Shown here: positions 24,797 through 34,339 of the stretch, piece after piece | Numbering within the stretch: the first letter of the stretch is position 1 | How the letters are laid out: each line of letters begins with the position of its first letter | Source of the DNA: CAVQBJ01 sp963819075 | GTDB lineage: Bacteria; Actinomycetota; Thermoleophilia; Solirubrobacterales; Solirubrobacteraceae | Reading direction: 5' to 3' | Assembly (NCBI GenBank): GCA_963819075.1 | Contig: CAWFUP010000001.1 | Location: 1,116,001 to 1,180,000, forward strand | Length of the DNA stretch: 64,000 nt | The notes under the pieces: generated by a model | What the model was told of the DNA's origin: nothing | Seen by the model: the letters and a program-made list of their open reading frames with translations, nothing else | Database searches by the model: none | Program-made: the position numbers and the translations under genes

Positions 24797-27034
24797 ATGG
24801 CGGTGAGCAAGTCCGCCATCGAGCGGGTCGTGGCCGGCGAGCACACGGACCCGCACACGGTGCTCGGCGCCCATGCCACGAAGAGCGGCGTGCGCGTGCG
24901 GGCCTTCCGCCCGGACGCCGAATCGGTCCGCGTGATCGTCGCCGACGACGGCGATCAACCCGTCAGGCTGCGGCGCGTCCATCCGGCCGGGGTCTTCGAG
25001 GGTGTGGTGAAGGGGGCGACGGTTCCGCTGCGCTACGAGCTCGATGTCGCCTATCCGGGTGGCCAGAGCTCCCGTCTGCGCGATCCGTACGCGTTCTTGC
25101 CCCGTCTCGGCGACCTCGACCTCTACCTCGTCGGCGAAGGACGCCACGAACAGCTCTACGAGCATCTCGGCGCACACGCCGGCGAGGTCGACGGGGTCTC
25201 GGGGACGTCGTTCGCCGTCTGGGCGCCCTCCGCCCGCGCGGTCAGCGTCGTCGGTGAGTTCAACTCCTGGGACGGACGCCTGCATCACATGCGCGTCCTC
25301 GGTGACTCCGGCATCTGGGAGCTGTTCGTCCCCGACGTGGGCGAGGGCGCGCACTACAAGTACGAGATCCGTACCCCAACCGGGGAGCTGCGACTGAAGG
25401 CCGACCCGCTCGCGTTCGCCACCGAGCTGCCGCCGGGCACCAACTCGATCGTCCATCGCCGGCGTCACGTCTGGCGCGATGCCGATTGGATGGAGACGCG
25501 CGCACGCCGCGACTCACTGCGCTCACCGGTGTCCATCTACGAGGTGCACCTCGGCTCCTGGCGCTTGAATCCGCTCGAGGGCAACCGCTCGCTCACCTAC
25601 CACGAGCTCGCCGACGAGTTGGCGGCCTACGTCGTCGACCTCGGCTTCACGCACGTCGAGCTGCTGCCGGTCATGGCGCATCCGTTCAGCGGATCATGGG
25701 GCTACCAGGTGACGTCCTACTACGCCCCCTCGCCGCGGTTCGGCTCACCCGACGACTTCCGCGACTTCGTCGATCGCCTCCACGAACACGGCCTCGGGGT
25801 GATCCTCGACTGGGTGCCGGCGCACTTCCCGCGCGACGACTGGGCGCTCGCCCGCTTCGACGGGTCAGCGCTGTACGAGCACGAAGACCCGCGTCGCGGC
25901 TCGCATCCGGACTGGGGGACGCTCGTGTTCAACTTCGCCCGGCACGAGGTGCGCAACTTCCTGCTCGCCAATGCGCTGTTCTGGACGCGCGAGTATCACG
26001 CCGACGGTATCCGCGTCGACGCCGTCGCGTCGATGCTCTACCGCGACTACTCGCGCGAGCCCGGCGAGTGGGTCCCGAACGAGTTCGGCGGCCGCGAGGA
26101 CCTCGAGGCGGTCTCGTTCCTGCAGGAGGTGAACGAGGTCCTCTACGGCCGCGAGCCGGGGATCCTGACCGTGGCCGAGGAGTCGACGGCGTGGCCCGCG
26201 GTCTCGCGTCCAACCTATCTCGGTGGGCTCGGGTTCGGCTTCAAGTGGAACATGGGCTGGATGCACGACACGCTCGACTACTTCTCGCACGATCCCGTCT
26301 ACCGGCGCTACCACCACCACCAGCTCACCTTCAGCCTCCTGTACGCGTTCACCGAGAACTTCATCCTGCCGCTCAGCCACGACGAGGTGGTGCACGGCAA
26401 GGGCTCGCTCGTCAACCGGATGCCCGGCGACCGCTGGCAGCAGCTCGCCAACCTGCGCGCGTTGTACGGCTACATGTGGGCCCACCCGGGCAAGAAGCTC
26501 CTGTTCATGGGCCAAGAATTCGCGCAGTCGGCCGAGTGGAGCCACGAGCGATCGCTCGACTGGCACCTACTCGACTACACCGAGCACGCGGCGATCCAGT
26601 CACTCGTACGTGACCTCAATCACGTCTACCGAGGGGAGAGCGCCCTATGGGACCAGGACTTCACCCCGGACGGGTTCTGGTGGCTCGAGCCCAATGACGC
26701 CGATGACAACGTGCTCGCCTTCGTCCGCGCCTCCGAGGGCGGCGAACGCGTGCTGGTGTGCGTGTGCAACAACTCGCCCGTCGTGCGCGAGGGCTACCGT
26801 GTCGGGCTCCCCCGCGGCGGGGGATGGCGAGAGGCGCTGAACACCGACTCGGATCGATACGGAGGGGCCAACATCGGCAATGGCGGCGGCCTGCCGGCGC
26901 AGGACGTGCCGTGGCAGGAACAGTCGCACTCGGCGGCGCTCACGCTGCCGCCGCTCGCGGTGCTCTGGCTCGTCCCCGAGGCGCAGGGTGACACGGCTCC
27001 CGCCGCGTTCGCCGGCCCCTCGGCGCCGGCATGA
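24797..27034 (+). CDS. glgB: Glycogen branching enzyme GlgB (GH13)
   Basis: The 745-residue enzyme makes alpha-1,6 branches. It has two N-terminal beta domains (the second with FAVWAPSARAVSVVGEFNSW), then YEVHLGSWR, LLPVMAHPFSGSWGYQVTSY, GIRVDAVASMLYRDY (nucleophile Asp408), LTVAEESTAWP (Glu461) and LPLSHDEVVHGKGSL. These are GlgB-specific. It begins 28 bases after the maltokinase and ends in an ATGA overlap with treZ. A GH57-type branching enzyme is also present at 40620, so the cell can branch two kinds of glucan or has redundant enzymes. Confidence 0.96.
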   Translation: MAVSKSAIERVVAGEHTDPHTVLGAHATKSGVRVRAFRPDAESVRVIVADDGDQPVRLRRVHPAGVFEGVVKGATVPLRYELDVAYPGGQSSRLRDPYAFLPRLGDLDLYLVGEGRHEQLYEHLGAHAGEVDGVSGTSFAVWAPSARAVSVVGEFNSWDGRLHHMRVLGDSGIWELFVPDVGEGAHYKYEIRTPTGELRLKADPLAFATELPPGTNSIVHRRRHVWRDADWMETRARRDSLRSPVSIYEVHLGSWRLNPLEGNRSLTYHELADELAAYVVDLGFTHVELLPVMAHPFSGSWGYQVTSYYAPSPRFGSPDDFRDFVDRLHEHGLGVILDWVPAHFPRDDWALARFDGSALYEHEDPRRGSHPDWGTLVFNFARHEVRNFLLANALFWTREYHADGIRVDAVASMLYRDYSREPGEWVPNEFGGREDLEAVSFLQEVNEVLYGREPGILTVAEESTAWPAVSRPTYLGGLGFGFKWNMGWMHDTLDYFSHDPVYRRYHHHQLTFSLLYAFTENFILPLSHDEVVHGKGSLVNRMPGDRWQQLANLRALYGYMWAHPGKKLLFMGQEFAQSAEWSHERSLDWHLLDYTEHAAIQSLVRDLNHVYRGESALWDQDFTPDGFWWLEPNDADDNVLAFVRASEGGERVLVCVCNNSPVVREGYRVGLPRGGGWREALNTDSDRYGGANIGNGGGLPAQDVPWQEQSHSAALTLPPLAVLWLVPEAQGDTAPAAFAGPSAPA

Positions 27035-28767
27035 GCCTGCCGTGCCTGGCCGGGCTCGGCGCGACGCCCCGAGCCGACGGGGAGACGACGTTTCGCGTGT
27101 GGGCACCGCGCGTGGATCGCGTGCGGGTGCGCACCGTGAGGGGCGACTTCGCCCTGTCGGCGGGCGCCCTCGGCGTGCATGAGGGCAGCGTGCCGGTGGG
27201 GGCCGGGGCGGACTACAGCTATGTGCTCGGTGACCCCCGGGACGGGGACGAGCAGGTGCTGCCGGATCCCTGCTCTCGCCACCAGCCCGAAGGTTTGCGC
27301 GGACCGTCGCGGGTCCTCGATCCGACGGCGTTCACCTGGACGGACGCGGACTGGTCGACGCCGCTGCTCGAGGACCTCGTCCTCTATGAGCTGCACGTGG
27401 GCACGTTCACCCGGCAGGGCACCTTCGCGGCCGCGGCCGGGCGCCTGGCCGAGCTCGCCGAGCTCGGCATCGGCGCCGTCGAAGTCATGCCCATCGCCGA
27501 CTTTCCCGGCGACCGGGGCTGGGGCTACGACGGCGTCTACCTGTCCGCGGCGCACCGCGCCTACGGCGGGCCCGAGGCGTTCGCACGCTTCGTCGACGCC
27601 GCGCACGCCGCCGGGGTGGCGGTCGTCCTCGACGTCGTCTACAACCACGTCGGCGCCAGCGGCGCAGCCGCGCTCGAGGCCTTCGGACCGTACTTCACCG
27701 ACAAGTACCAGACGTTCTGGGGCAAGGCGATCAACTATGACGACGCCGGCTGCGACGGGGTGCGCGAGTGGGTGGTCCAGAGCGCGTGCGGATGGGTGCG
27801 CGACTTCCACGTGGACGCGCTGCGCCTCGATGCGATCCACGCCATCTACGACACCAGCCCGACGCACATCGTCGCCGAGGTGGCGGCCCGCGTGCACGAG
27901 CTCAACCCGTGCGCGCTCGTCATCGCGGAGAGCGGCCTGAACGACCCGCGGGTGATCCGGCCCGTCGAGCGGGGTGGCTGGGGCGCCGACGCCCAATGGG
28001 CCGATGACTTCCACCACGCGCTGCGTGTGCTGCTCACCGAGGATCGCGACGGCTATTACGCCGATTTCGGGACCGTGGCCGATCTGGCGAAGGCCTTTCA
28101 CCGGCCCTTTGTCCAAGACGGTCAGTACTCGCCGTCTCGCCGGCGCTGCTTCGGAGCGCCCGCCGAGGACCGTCCGCCGACCCAGTTCATCGTGTTCGAC
28201 CAGAACCACGATCAGGTCGGCAACCGCGCCCTCGGTGACCGCTTGCCGCGTTCGGCCCGGGCGCTGGCCGCGTTCTGCACCCTGCTGTCGCCGTTCGTTC
28301 CGATGCTCTTCATGGGCGAGGAGTACGGCGAGGATGCGCCGTTCCAGTTCTTCACCGACCACATCGACGAGGAGATCGCGGCCGCGACGCGCGAGGGTCG
28401 TCGCCGCGAGTTCGCCGCCTTCGCCTCGTTCGCGGACCAGGTGCCCGATCCGCAGGAGCCGCGGACGTTCGAGCGCTCCAAGCTCACTCGCCGCGCCGAT
28501 CCGCAACTCGCCGACCTGTACCGCGACCTGCTGCGCGTGCGTCGTCGCCTCGCCGGGGAGGCCGAGGCGCGCTTCGACGAGCGCGCGCGCTGGTTGCGGG
28601 TGCGCCGCACCGGCGGCGAGCTGCTCTGTAACTTTGCCGCTGACTCCGTCCGGTTACCGATCGAGAAGGGTCACGCCCTCATCCTCGCCACCCATCCCGA
28701 AATGACCGCGCACAGACGCGGGACGGACGTCCTGCTTCCCGCGCTCGCCGGAGCACTGGTCGCTTGA
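27031..28767 (+). CDS. treZ: Malto-oligosyltrehalose trehalohydrolase
   Basis: The 578-residue GH13_10 enzyme frees trehalose from the trehalose-capped chain made by TreY. Marks are FRVWAPRVDRVRV (N-terminal beta domain), YELHVGTFTRQGTF, DVVYNHVGASG, LRLDAIHAIYD (Asp267), IAESGLND (Glu300) and the TreZ-specific WADDFHHALRVLLT and FDQNHDQVGNRALGDR. It overlaps glgB by ATGA and glgX by TTGA. It forms the TreYZ route with the two genes downstream. Confidence 0.95.
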   Translation: MSLPCLAGLGATPRADGETTFRVWAPRVDRVRVRTVRGDFALSAGALGVHEGSVPVGAGADYSYVLGDPRDGDEQVLPDPCSRHQPEGLRGPSRVLDPTAFTWTDADWSTPLLEDLVLYELHVGTFTRQGTFAAAAGRLAELAELGIGAVEVMPIADFPGDRGWGYDGVYLSAAHRAYGGPEAFARFVDAAHAAGVAVVLDVVYNHVGASGAAALEAFGPYFTDKYQTFWGKAINYDDAGCDGVREWVVQSACGWVRDFHVDALRLDAIHAIYDTSPTHIVAEVAARVHELNPCALVIAESGLNDPRVIRPVERGGWGADAQWADDFHHALRVLLTEDRDGYYADFGTVADLAKAFHRPFVQDGQYSPSRRRCFGAPAEDRPPTQFIVFDQNHDQVGNRALGDRLPRSARALAAFCTLLSPFVPMLFMGEEYGEDAPFQFFTDHIDEEIAAATREGRRREFAAFASFADQVPDPQEPRTFERSKLTRRADPQLADLYRDLLRVRRRLAGEAEARFDERARWLRVRRTGGELLCNFAADSVRLPIEKGHALILATHPEMTAHRRGTDVLLPALAGALVA

Positions 28768-30917
28768 CGCAAGCGTGGCGCGGCAGCCCGTTCCCGCTCG
28801 GCGCCAGCTGGGACGGGCGGGGAACGAACTTCTCGCTGTTCTCCGAGCACGCCGAGAGGGTCGAGCTGTGCCTGTTCGACGAGCACGACGCCGAGACGCG
28901 GATCGCCGTCGAGCACGAGACGGCGCACAACTGGCACGTGTACCTGCCGGACGTTGGCCCGGGACAACGTTACGGCTTTCGCGTGCACGGACCGTACGAC
29001 CCCGAGTCCGGGCATCGCTTCAATCCCGCCAAGCTATTGCTCGACCCCTATGCCAAGGCGATCGTGGGCGACGTCCGCTGGGACGAGGCGAACGTGCTGC
29101 CGTACGTGCCCGATCCGGAGAACCCGGACGCCGACCTCGAAGTCGACGACGAGGACTCGGCGCCCGCGATGCCGCGATGCGTCGTCGTGGATCCGAGCTT
29201 CGACTGGGAGGGCGACCGTCTGCCCGGGCGGCCGTGGTCGCAGACGGTCATCTACGAGACCCACGTCAAGGGCTTCACCCAATGCCGCGAGGACGTGCGA
29301 GAGGATCTGCGCGGCACGTACGCCGGGATGGCGTCCGACCCGGCGATCGCCTACCTGTTGGCTCTCGGTGTCACCGCCGTCGAGCTGCTGCCGGTGCACC
29401 ACATCATCGACGAGCGCTTCATCGTCGAGCGTGGGCTGTCCAACTACTGGGGCTACAGCTCGATCGGGTACCTCGCCCCCCACGCCGCCTACGCGGCGAC
29501 CGGCGCCGCGGGACAGCAGGTGCGCGAGTTCAAGGGGATGGTCAAGGCGCTGCATCGATCCGGCATCGAGGTGATCCTCGATGTCGTCTACAACCACACC
29601 GCCGAGGGCAACCACCTCGGCCCGATGCTCTCGTTCAAGGGCGTCGACAACTCGGCGTACTACCGGCTCGACCCCGGGGACCCGGGCCGCTACATGGACT
29701 TCACCGGCACCGGCAACTCGCTCAACCCGGTGCAGCCGAGCGTGCTGCGGCTCATCATGGACTCGCTGCGCTACTTCGTGATCGAGTGCCACGTGGACGG
29801 CTTTCGCTTCGACCTGGCCTCGGCGCTCGCGCGGGAGTTCTACGACGTCGACCGCCTCTCGGCCTTCTTCGACGTGATCCATCAGGACCCGGTCCTCTCC
29901 ACCGTGAAGCTGATCGCCGAGCCGTGGGACGTCGGCCCGGGCGGCTACCAGGTGGGCAACTTCCCGGTGCTGTGGTCGGAATGGAACGGGATCTATCGCG
30001 ACACGATGCGCGACTTCTGGCGCGGCGACGCCAGCGTGGCCGACTTCGCCTCGCGGTTCACGGCCTCCAGCGACCTCTACGAATCCGATGGCCGCAAGCC
30101 GTTCGCCTCGATCAACTTCATCACCGCCCACGACGGCTTCACGCTACGCGACCTCGTGTCCTACAACGACAAGCACAACGAGGCCAACCAGGAGGACAAC
30201 CGCGACGGCAGCGACGACAACCGCTCCTGGAACTGCGGCGTTGAGGGCCCGACCGACGATCGGGACGTCAACGCCCTGCGCGAGCGTCAGCAGCGCAACT
30301 TCCTGGCCACGCTGTTCCTCTCCCAGGGCGTGCCGATGCTGCTCGGCGGGGACGAGTTCGGCCGCACCCAGGGCGGCAACAACAACGCGTGGTGTCAGGA
30401 CAACGCGATCTCCTGGTACGACTGGGAGCACGAGGCGCGGCAGCAGCGATTGGTCGAGTTCACGCGCCGGCTCATCGCGATACGGCGCAAGCACCCGGTG
30501 TTCCGGCGCACCCGCTTCCTGGCCGGCCGCCAGCTGGACGGCTCGGGGCTGCCGGACGTATGGTGGTTCCGGCCGGACGGTCGGCGCATGACCCAGCGCG
30601 ACTGGAAGCGGGCCGACGCGCATCTGCTCGGTGTGTTCCTCAACGGCGACGAGCTGCAGGAGACGACCGAGGAGGGCTACCCGGTCATCGACGACTCGTT
30701 CGTTCTGCTGTTCAACGCCCACTTCGAGGACGTCACCTTCCGCTTGCCGAACACTGCCTTCGGCGACGCCTGGGTGCTCGAGCTGTCCACTGCCGATCTG
30801 GCCCGAGACGCCGCGAGCCGGTTTGCCCCACGCGACGAGGTTCCCGTCGCGGCGCGGTCGGTCATGCTGCTGCGACGCTTCGTCGCCGAGGCCGAGGGAG
30901 AGACCGACGACGAGTGA
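28764..30917 (+). CDS. glgX: Glycogen debranching enzyme GlgX/TreX
   Basis: The 717-residue GH13_11 isoamylase removes branches, supplying linear chains to TreY. It starts TWQ-like TQAWRGSPFPLGASWDGRGT, then YETHVKGFTQ, LPVHHIIDERF, NYWGYSSIGYLAPH, FRFDLASALARE (Asp350), LIAEPWDVGPGGYQVGNFP (Glu386) and FITAHDGFTLRDLVSYN. The start is a TTG at 28764 that overlaps the treZ stop; the coupling explains why a weak start codon suffices. It ends one base into the treY ATG. Confidence 0.95.
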   Translation: MTQAWRGSPFPLGASWDGRGTNFSLFSEHAERVELCLFDEHDAETRIAVEHETAHNWHVYLPDVGPGQRYGFRVHGPYDPESGHRFNPAKLLLDPYAKAIVGDVRWDEANVLPYVPDPENPDADLEVDDEDSAPAMPRCVVVDPSFDWEGDRLPGRPWSQTVIYETHVKGFTQCREDVREDLRGTYAGMASDPAIAYLLALGVTAVELLPVHHIIDERFIVERGLSNYWGYSSIGYLAPHAAYAATGAAGQQVREFKGMVKALHRSGIEVILDVVYNHTAEGNHLGPMLSFKGVDNSAYYRLDPGDPGRYMDFTGTGNSLNPVQPSVLRLIMDSLRYFVIECHVDGFRFDLASALAREFYDVDRLSAFFDVIHQDPVLSTVKLIAEPWDVGPGGYQVGNFPVLWSEWNGIYRDTMRDFWRGDASVADFASRFTASSDLYESDGRKPFASINFITAHDGFTLRDLVSYNDKHNEANQEDNRDGSDDNRSWNCGVEGPTDDRDVNALRERQQRNFLATLFLSQGVPMLLGGDEFGRTQGGNNNAWCQDNAISWYDWEHEARQQRLVEFTRRLIAIRRKHPVFRRTRFLAGRQLDGSGLPDVWWFRPDGRRMTQRDWKRADAHLLGVFLNGDELQETTEEGYPVIDDSFVLLFNAHFEDVTFRLPNTAFGDAWVLELSTADLARDAASRFAPRDEVPVAARSVMLLRRFVAEAEGETDDE

Positions 30918-32977
30918 TGGAGCTTCGCGCGACGTACCGCCTCCAGCTCGGCCCCGATCTCGACTTTGCCCACGTGCGCCGGATCGTGCCCTACCTGCGC
31001 GAGCTCGGCGTCAGCCACCTGTATCTGAGCCCGGCGCTGCAGGCGCGGCCGGGGTCGACGCACGGCTACGACGTGATCGATCCCACGCGGGTCTCCGACG
31101 CGCTCGGGGGCGAGCGGGGCCTGCGCGATCTCGCGCAGGCCGGACTGGGGATCATCCTTGACATCGTCCCCAACCACATGGGGCGCGGCGATGAGAACCG
31201 CTGGTGGCGCGACCCGGCCCTGCGCGAGCGCTTCTTCGACATCGACGCGCAGACCGGATTATCCCGGCGCTTCTTCGACATCGACGACCTCGTCGCCCTG
31301 CGCCAGGAGGACCCGGGGGTGTTCGACGTCACCCACGACAAGGTGCTCGAGCTCGTGCGCGACGGGGTGCTCGACGGCCTGCGGGTCGACCATCCGGACG
31401 GTCTCGCCGATCCGGCCGGCTATCTGCGCCGCCTGCGCGACCGTGGAGCGGCGCACGTGTGGGTCGAGAAGATCCTCAGCGCCACGCCCCCCGGCGAGGC
31501 GCTGCGCGACTGGCCGGTCGAGGGGACCGTCGGGTACGAGTTCCTCAACGACGTGACCGCGCTGTTCGTCGATCCGGCCGGGGAGGAGTCGCTGACCGGC
31601 CTGTGGGCGGAGATCAGCGGCGACGGCAGGAGCTTCGCGGAGGTGGCGATCGAGGCACAGCTCGAGCTGGCGAATGGCACGTTCTCGCGCGAGCTGGAAC
31701 GCCTGCAGCGCCTGGCGCCTCGCTTCTCGGTGGCGCGGCTGGCCCATGCCGTCGCCGCCCTTCCGGTGTACCGCACCTACGTCGAGCCCTGGAGCGGCCG
31801 CGTGGAGGCGCCCGATGTCGACGCCGTCGGCGCGATCGCCGACGACGAGCTGGGTGGCGCGCTGCTGCTCGCCGGCCGCGACGACGCGCCGGACGAGTTC
31901 GTCACCCGCTTCCAGCAGACCTCACCCGCCGTGACGGCCAAGGGCGTGGAGGACACCGCCTTCTATCGCTACCTGCGGCTCCTGGCGCTCAACGAGGTGG
32001 GTGGCGACCCGGCGCGCTTCGGTGTCTCGGTGGCCGACTTCCACGCCGCCAACCTGGAGCGGGCGCGACGCTTCCCACGCGGGCTCCTCGTCACTCAGAC
32101 GCACGACACGAAACGCTCCGGCGACGCGCGAGCGCGCATCGGGGCACTGGCCGCCCTCGCCGACGAGTGGCGTGAGCGCGTGATGCGCTGGCACGGGATG
32201 GCCACCACGCCGCGTGTCGCCGACGGCGTGGGAGCCGCGGAGGGCGGCCCCGACTTCGCCGAGGAGTACCTCATCTACCAGACCCTGGTCGGCGTCTGGC
32301 CGATCGAGGCGGAGCGCCTGCTCGCTTACCTGGAGAAGGCGCTGCGCGAGGCCAAGCTCCGCAGCAGCTGGGTCGCGCCCGACGAGCGCCATGAAGCGCA
32401 GGTGAAGGCCTTTGCCGGCGCGCTGCTCGAGCATCGCCCGTTCGTGGAGGATCTCGGCGACTTCATGGGTCGCGTGGAGGCCGAGGGCCGGCGCAGCGCG
32501 CTTGGACAGCTGCTCCTCAAGCTGACGTGCCCGGGCGTGCCCGACATCTTTCAGGGCGACGAGCTGTGGCGCCTATCGCTGGTGGATCCCGACAATCGCC
32601 GTCCGGTCGATTGGGACGAGCGCGCGGTGGCGCTCGCGCGGGTCCGGGCCGCGCACCGCCCGAGCGCGGCCGACGCCAAGCTCTTCCTCATTCATCGCGC
32701 GCTGGCGCTTCGAGCCCGTCGGCCGGCGGCCTTCGCGGGTGCCTACCAGCCGGTGGAGGCCGGGCCGGATGTCTGCGCGTTCCTACGCGGCGACGCCGAA
32801 GTGCTCGTCGTGGCGGTGGTGCGGCCGAGCGCCGAGCGCACGCGCGCGCTCTCGTCCGATGTGGCCGGGAGGTGGCGCGACGTGCTCGGGGAGCGCGATC
32901 TCGACCTCTCCCGCACGGCGACGCTCGACGCACTCGGAGGCGGCTACTACGGCCTCTGGCTGCTCGAGCGGCGGTAG
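30917..32977 (+). CDS. treY: Malto-oligosyltrehalose synthase
   Basis: The 686-residue GH13_26 enzyme converts the reducing-end glucose of a maltodextrin to a trehalose unit. It begins ATYRLQLGPDLDFAHVRRIV, with YLSPALQARPGSTHGYDV, DIVPNHMG, LRVDHPDGLADP (Asp158), WVEKIL (Glu184), QTSPAVTAKGVEDTAFYRY and VTQTHDTKRSGDARARI. All are TreY signatures. It starts at ATG 30917, sharing one base with the glgX stop. The long central insertion typical of some TreY proteins is slightly shortened. It closes the rightward operon; the next gene has its own promoter-like box. Confidence 0.95.
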   Translation: MELRATYRLQLGPDLDFAHVRRIVPYLRELGVSHLYLSPALQARPGSTHGYDVIDPTRVSDALGGERGLRDLAQAGLGIILDIVPNHMGRGDENRWWRDPALRERFFDIDAQTGLSRRFFDIDDLVALRQEDPGVFDVTHDKVLELVRDGVLDGLRVDHPDGLADPAGYLRRLRDRGAAHVWVEKILSATPPGEALRDWPVEGTVGYEFLNDVTALFVDPAGEESLTGLWAEISGDGRSFAEVAIEAQLELANGTFSRELERLQRLAPRFSVARLAHAVAALPVYRTYVEPWSGRVEAPDVDAVGAIADDELGGALLLAGRDDAPDEFVTRFQQTSPAVTAKGVEDTAFYRYLRLLALNEVGGDPARFGVSVADFHAANLERARRFPRGLLVTQTHDTKRSGDARARIGALAALADEWRERVMRWHGMATTPRVADGVGAAEGGPDFAEEYLIYQTLVGVWPIEAERLLAYLEKALREAKLRSSWVAPDERHEAQVKAFAGALLEHRPFVEDLGDFMGRVEAEGRRSALGQLLLKLTCPGVPDIFQGDELWRLSLVDPDNRRPVDWDERAVALARVRAAHRPSAADAKLFLIHRALALRARRPAAFAGAYQPVEAGPDVCAFLRGDAEVLVVAVVRPSAERTRALSSDVAGRWRDVLGERDLDLSRTATLDALGGGYYGLWLLERR

Positions 32978-33041
32978 GCCGACGCCGTCCCGAGCGAGCT
33001 GCCGGACGCGCGCCGGCACCGGCGCGCGAGGCGCGCAGTAC

Positions 33042-33047
33042 TACTCT
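33042..33047 (+). promoter_or_regulatory. Leaderless-type -10 box of the GT4 gene
   Basis: TACTCT lies 8 bases before the GTG start at 33056, the spacing expected for a leaderless transcript. The same arrangement recurs at other genes in the window. No convincing -35 is visible. Confidence 0.4.
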
Positions 33048-33055
33048 CTGGGGCC

Positions 33056-34249
33056 GTGACGCGTGTGCTCATGCTCTCCTGGGAGTATCCGCCGGTGATC
33101 GAGGGCGGACTGGCTCGGCACGTCCGCAAGCTCTCGGAAGAGCTCGTGCGCCAGGGCACCGAGGTCGAGGTGCTCACGCGTGGCGGCCGTGCCGCATCGG
33201 CGCTCGACGAACTGGCGGGCGTGACGGTGCACCGGGTTCGCGAGCCCCGCTGGCCACGCGATCTGGACCGCTTCCTCGCCTGGGTGATCCAGATGAACGA
33301 CGACATGCGCTGCGCCGGCGAGTTGCTCGCCGAAGAGCAGACCTTCGACGTCGTCCACGGTCATGACTGGCTCGTCGCCTCGGCCGCCGCTGCGCTCGCC
33401 GATCTGCTCGGCGTGCCGTTCCTCACGACCGTGCACGCCACGGAGCACGGGCGACATCAGGGCTGGGTGGACAAGCCGCCGCAGTCGCAGATCCACCGCG
33501 CCGAACGCCGCATGGTGCGCCGCGCCGACGGCGTGATCGTGTGTTCGCACTACATGCGCGGCCACGTCGCCGACATCTTCGGGATCGATGAGCGCCGCGT
33601 CAGGGTGATCCCCAACGGCATCGACGCGAGCGACCTGCGGCCGGTCGACGACCTGCAGGCCCTGCGGGCCCAGTTCGCACAGCCCGACGAGAAGCTCGTG
33701 CTCCTGGTCGGGCGACTCGTCTACGAGAAGGGCTTCCAGTTCGCGCTCGACGCGCTGCCGGGGGTGATCCGACGCCTGGACGGCGTCCGCTTCGTCGTCG
33801 CGGGATCGGGGACGCACGAGCGCGAGCTGCGGGCGCAGGCCCATCGCCTCGGCCTCGACGATCACGGAGCATTCCTCGGTTGGATCGGCGACGACGCGCT
33901 GCACTCCCTCTACCGCATAGCCGACCTGTGCGTCGTGCCCTCCATCTACGAGCCGTTCGGGCTCGTTGCCCTCGAGGCGATGGCGTCGGGTTGCCCGTGC
34001 CTCGTCGCGGACACCGGCGGGCTACGCGAGGTGGTGCCGAACCAGGATGTCGGATTGCGCTTCACCTCACGTGACCCTCGATCGCTCGCGCGCATGCTCG
34101 AACGGGTACTCACCGACGACGCCCTGCGCGATCGCCTGGTGGCCGAGGCGTCCGAGCACGTGTTGCGCTTCGACTGGGGCGACATCGCGCAGCAGACCGG
34201 CGAGGTCTATCGCTCGCTGACGGCGGCGCGGGCCAAGCAGCGGACCTGA
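33056..34249 (+). CDS. GT4 alpha-glucan synthase, Rv3032-like
   Basis: The 397-residue GT-B glycosyltransferase begins LMLSWEYPPVIEGGLARHV, very close to what I recall of Mycobacterium tuberculosis Rv3032, which elongates methylglucose lipopolysaccharide and contributes to glycogen. The maltose-1-phosphate synthase GlgM instead begins with a different TREYPP motif. Further marks are VVHGHDWLV, VRVIPNGID, VLLVGRLVYEKGF and the donor-site SIYEPFGLVALEAMASGCP. The nucleotide-sugar donor is probably ADP- or UDP-glucose; it cannot be told from sequence. It follows treY by 78 bases. No glgC is present in the window. Confidence 0.85.
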   Translation: MTRVLMLSWEYPPVIEGGLARHVRKLSEELVRQGTEVEVLTRGGRAASALDELAGVTVHRVREPRWPRDLDRFLAWVIQMNDDMRCAGELLAEEQTFDVVHGHDWLVASAAAALADLLGVPFLTTVHATEHGRHQGWVDKPPQSQIHRAERRMVRRADGVIVCSHYMRGHVADIFGIDERRVRVIPNGIDASDLRPVDDLQALRAQFAQPDEKLVLLVGRLVYEKGFQFALDALPGVIRRLDGVRFVVAGSGTHERELRAQAHRLGLDDHGAFLGWIGDDALHSLYRIADLCVVPSIYEPFGLVALEAMASGCPCLVADTGGLREVVPNQDVGLRFTSRDPRSLARMLERVLTDDALRDRLVAEASEHVLRFDWGDIAQQTGEVYRSLTAARAKQRT

Positions 34250-34339
34250 GCGCCGGCGCGTGCGGAGACGTCGACCGCGAAGTCGAGAGCTGCCGGCTCA
34301 GACGGCACGTGGCGCCGTGTGCCTCGTACCCTTGCCGCC

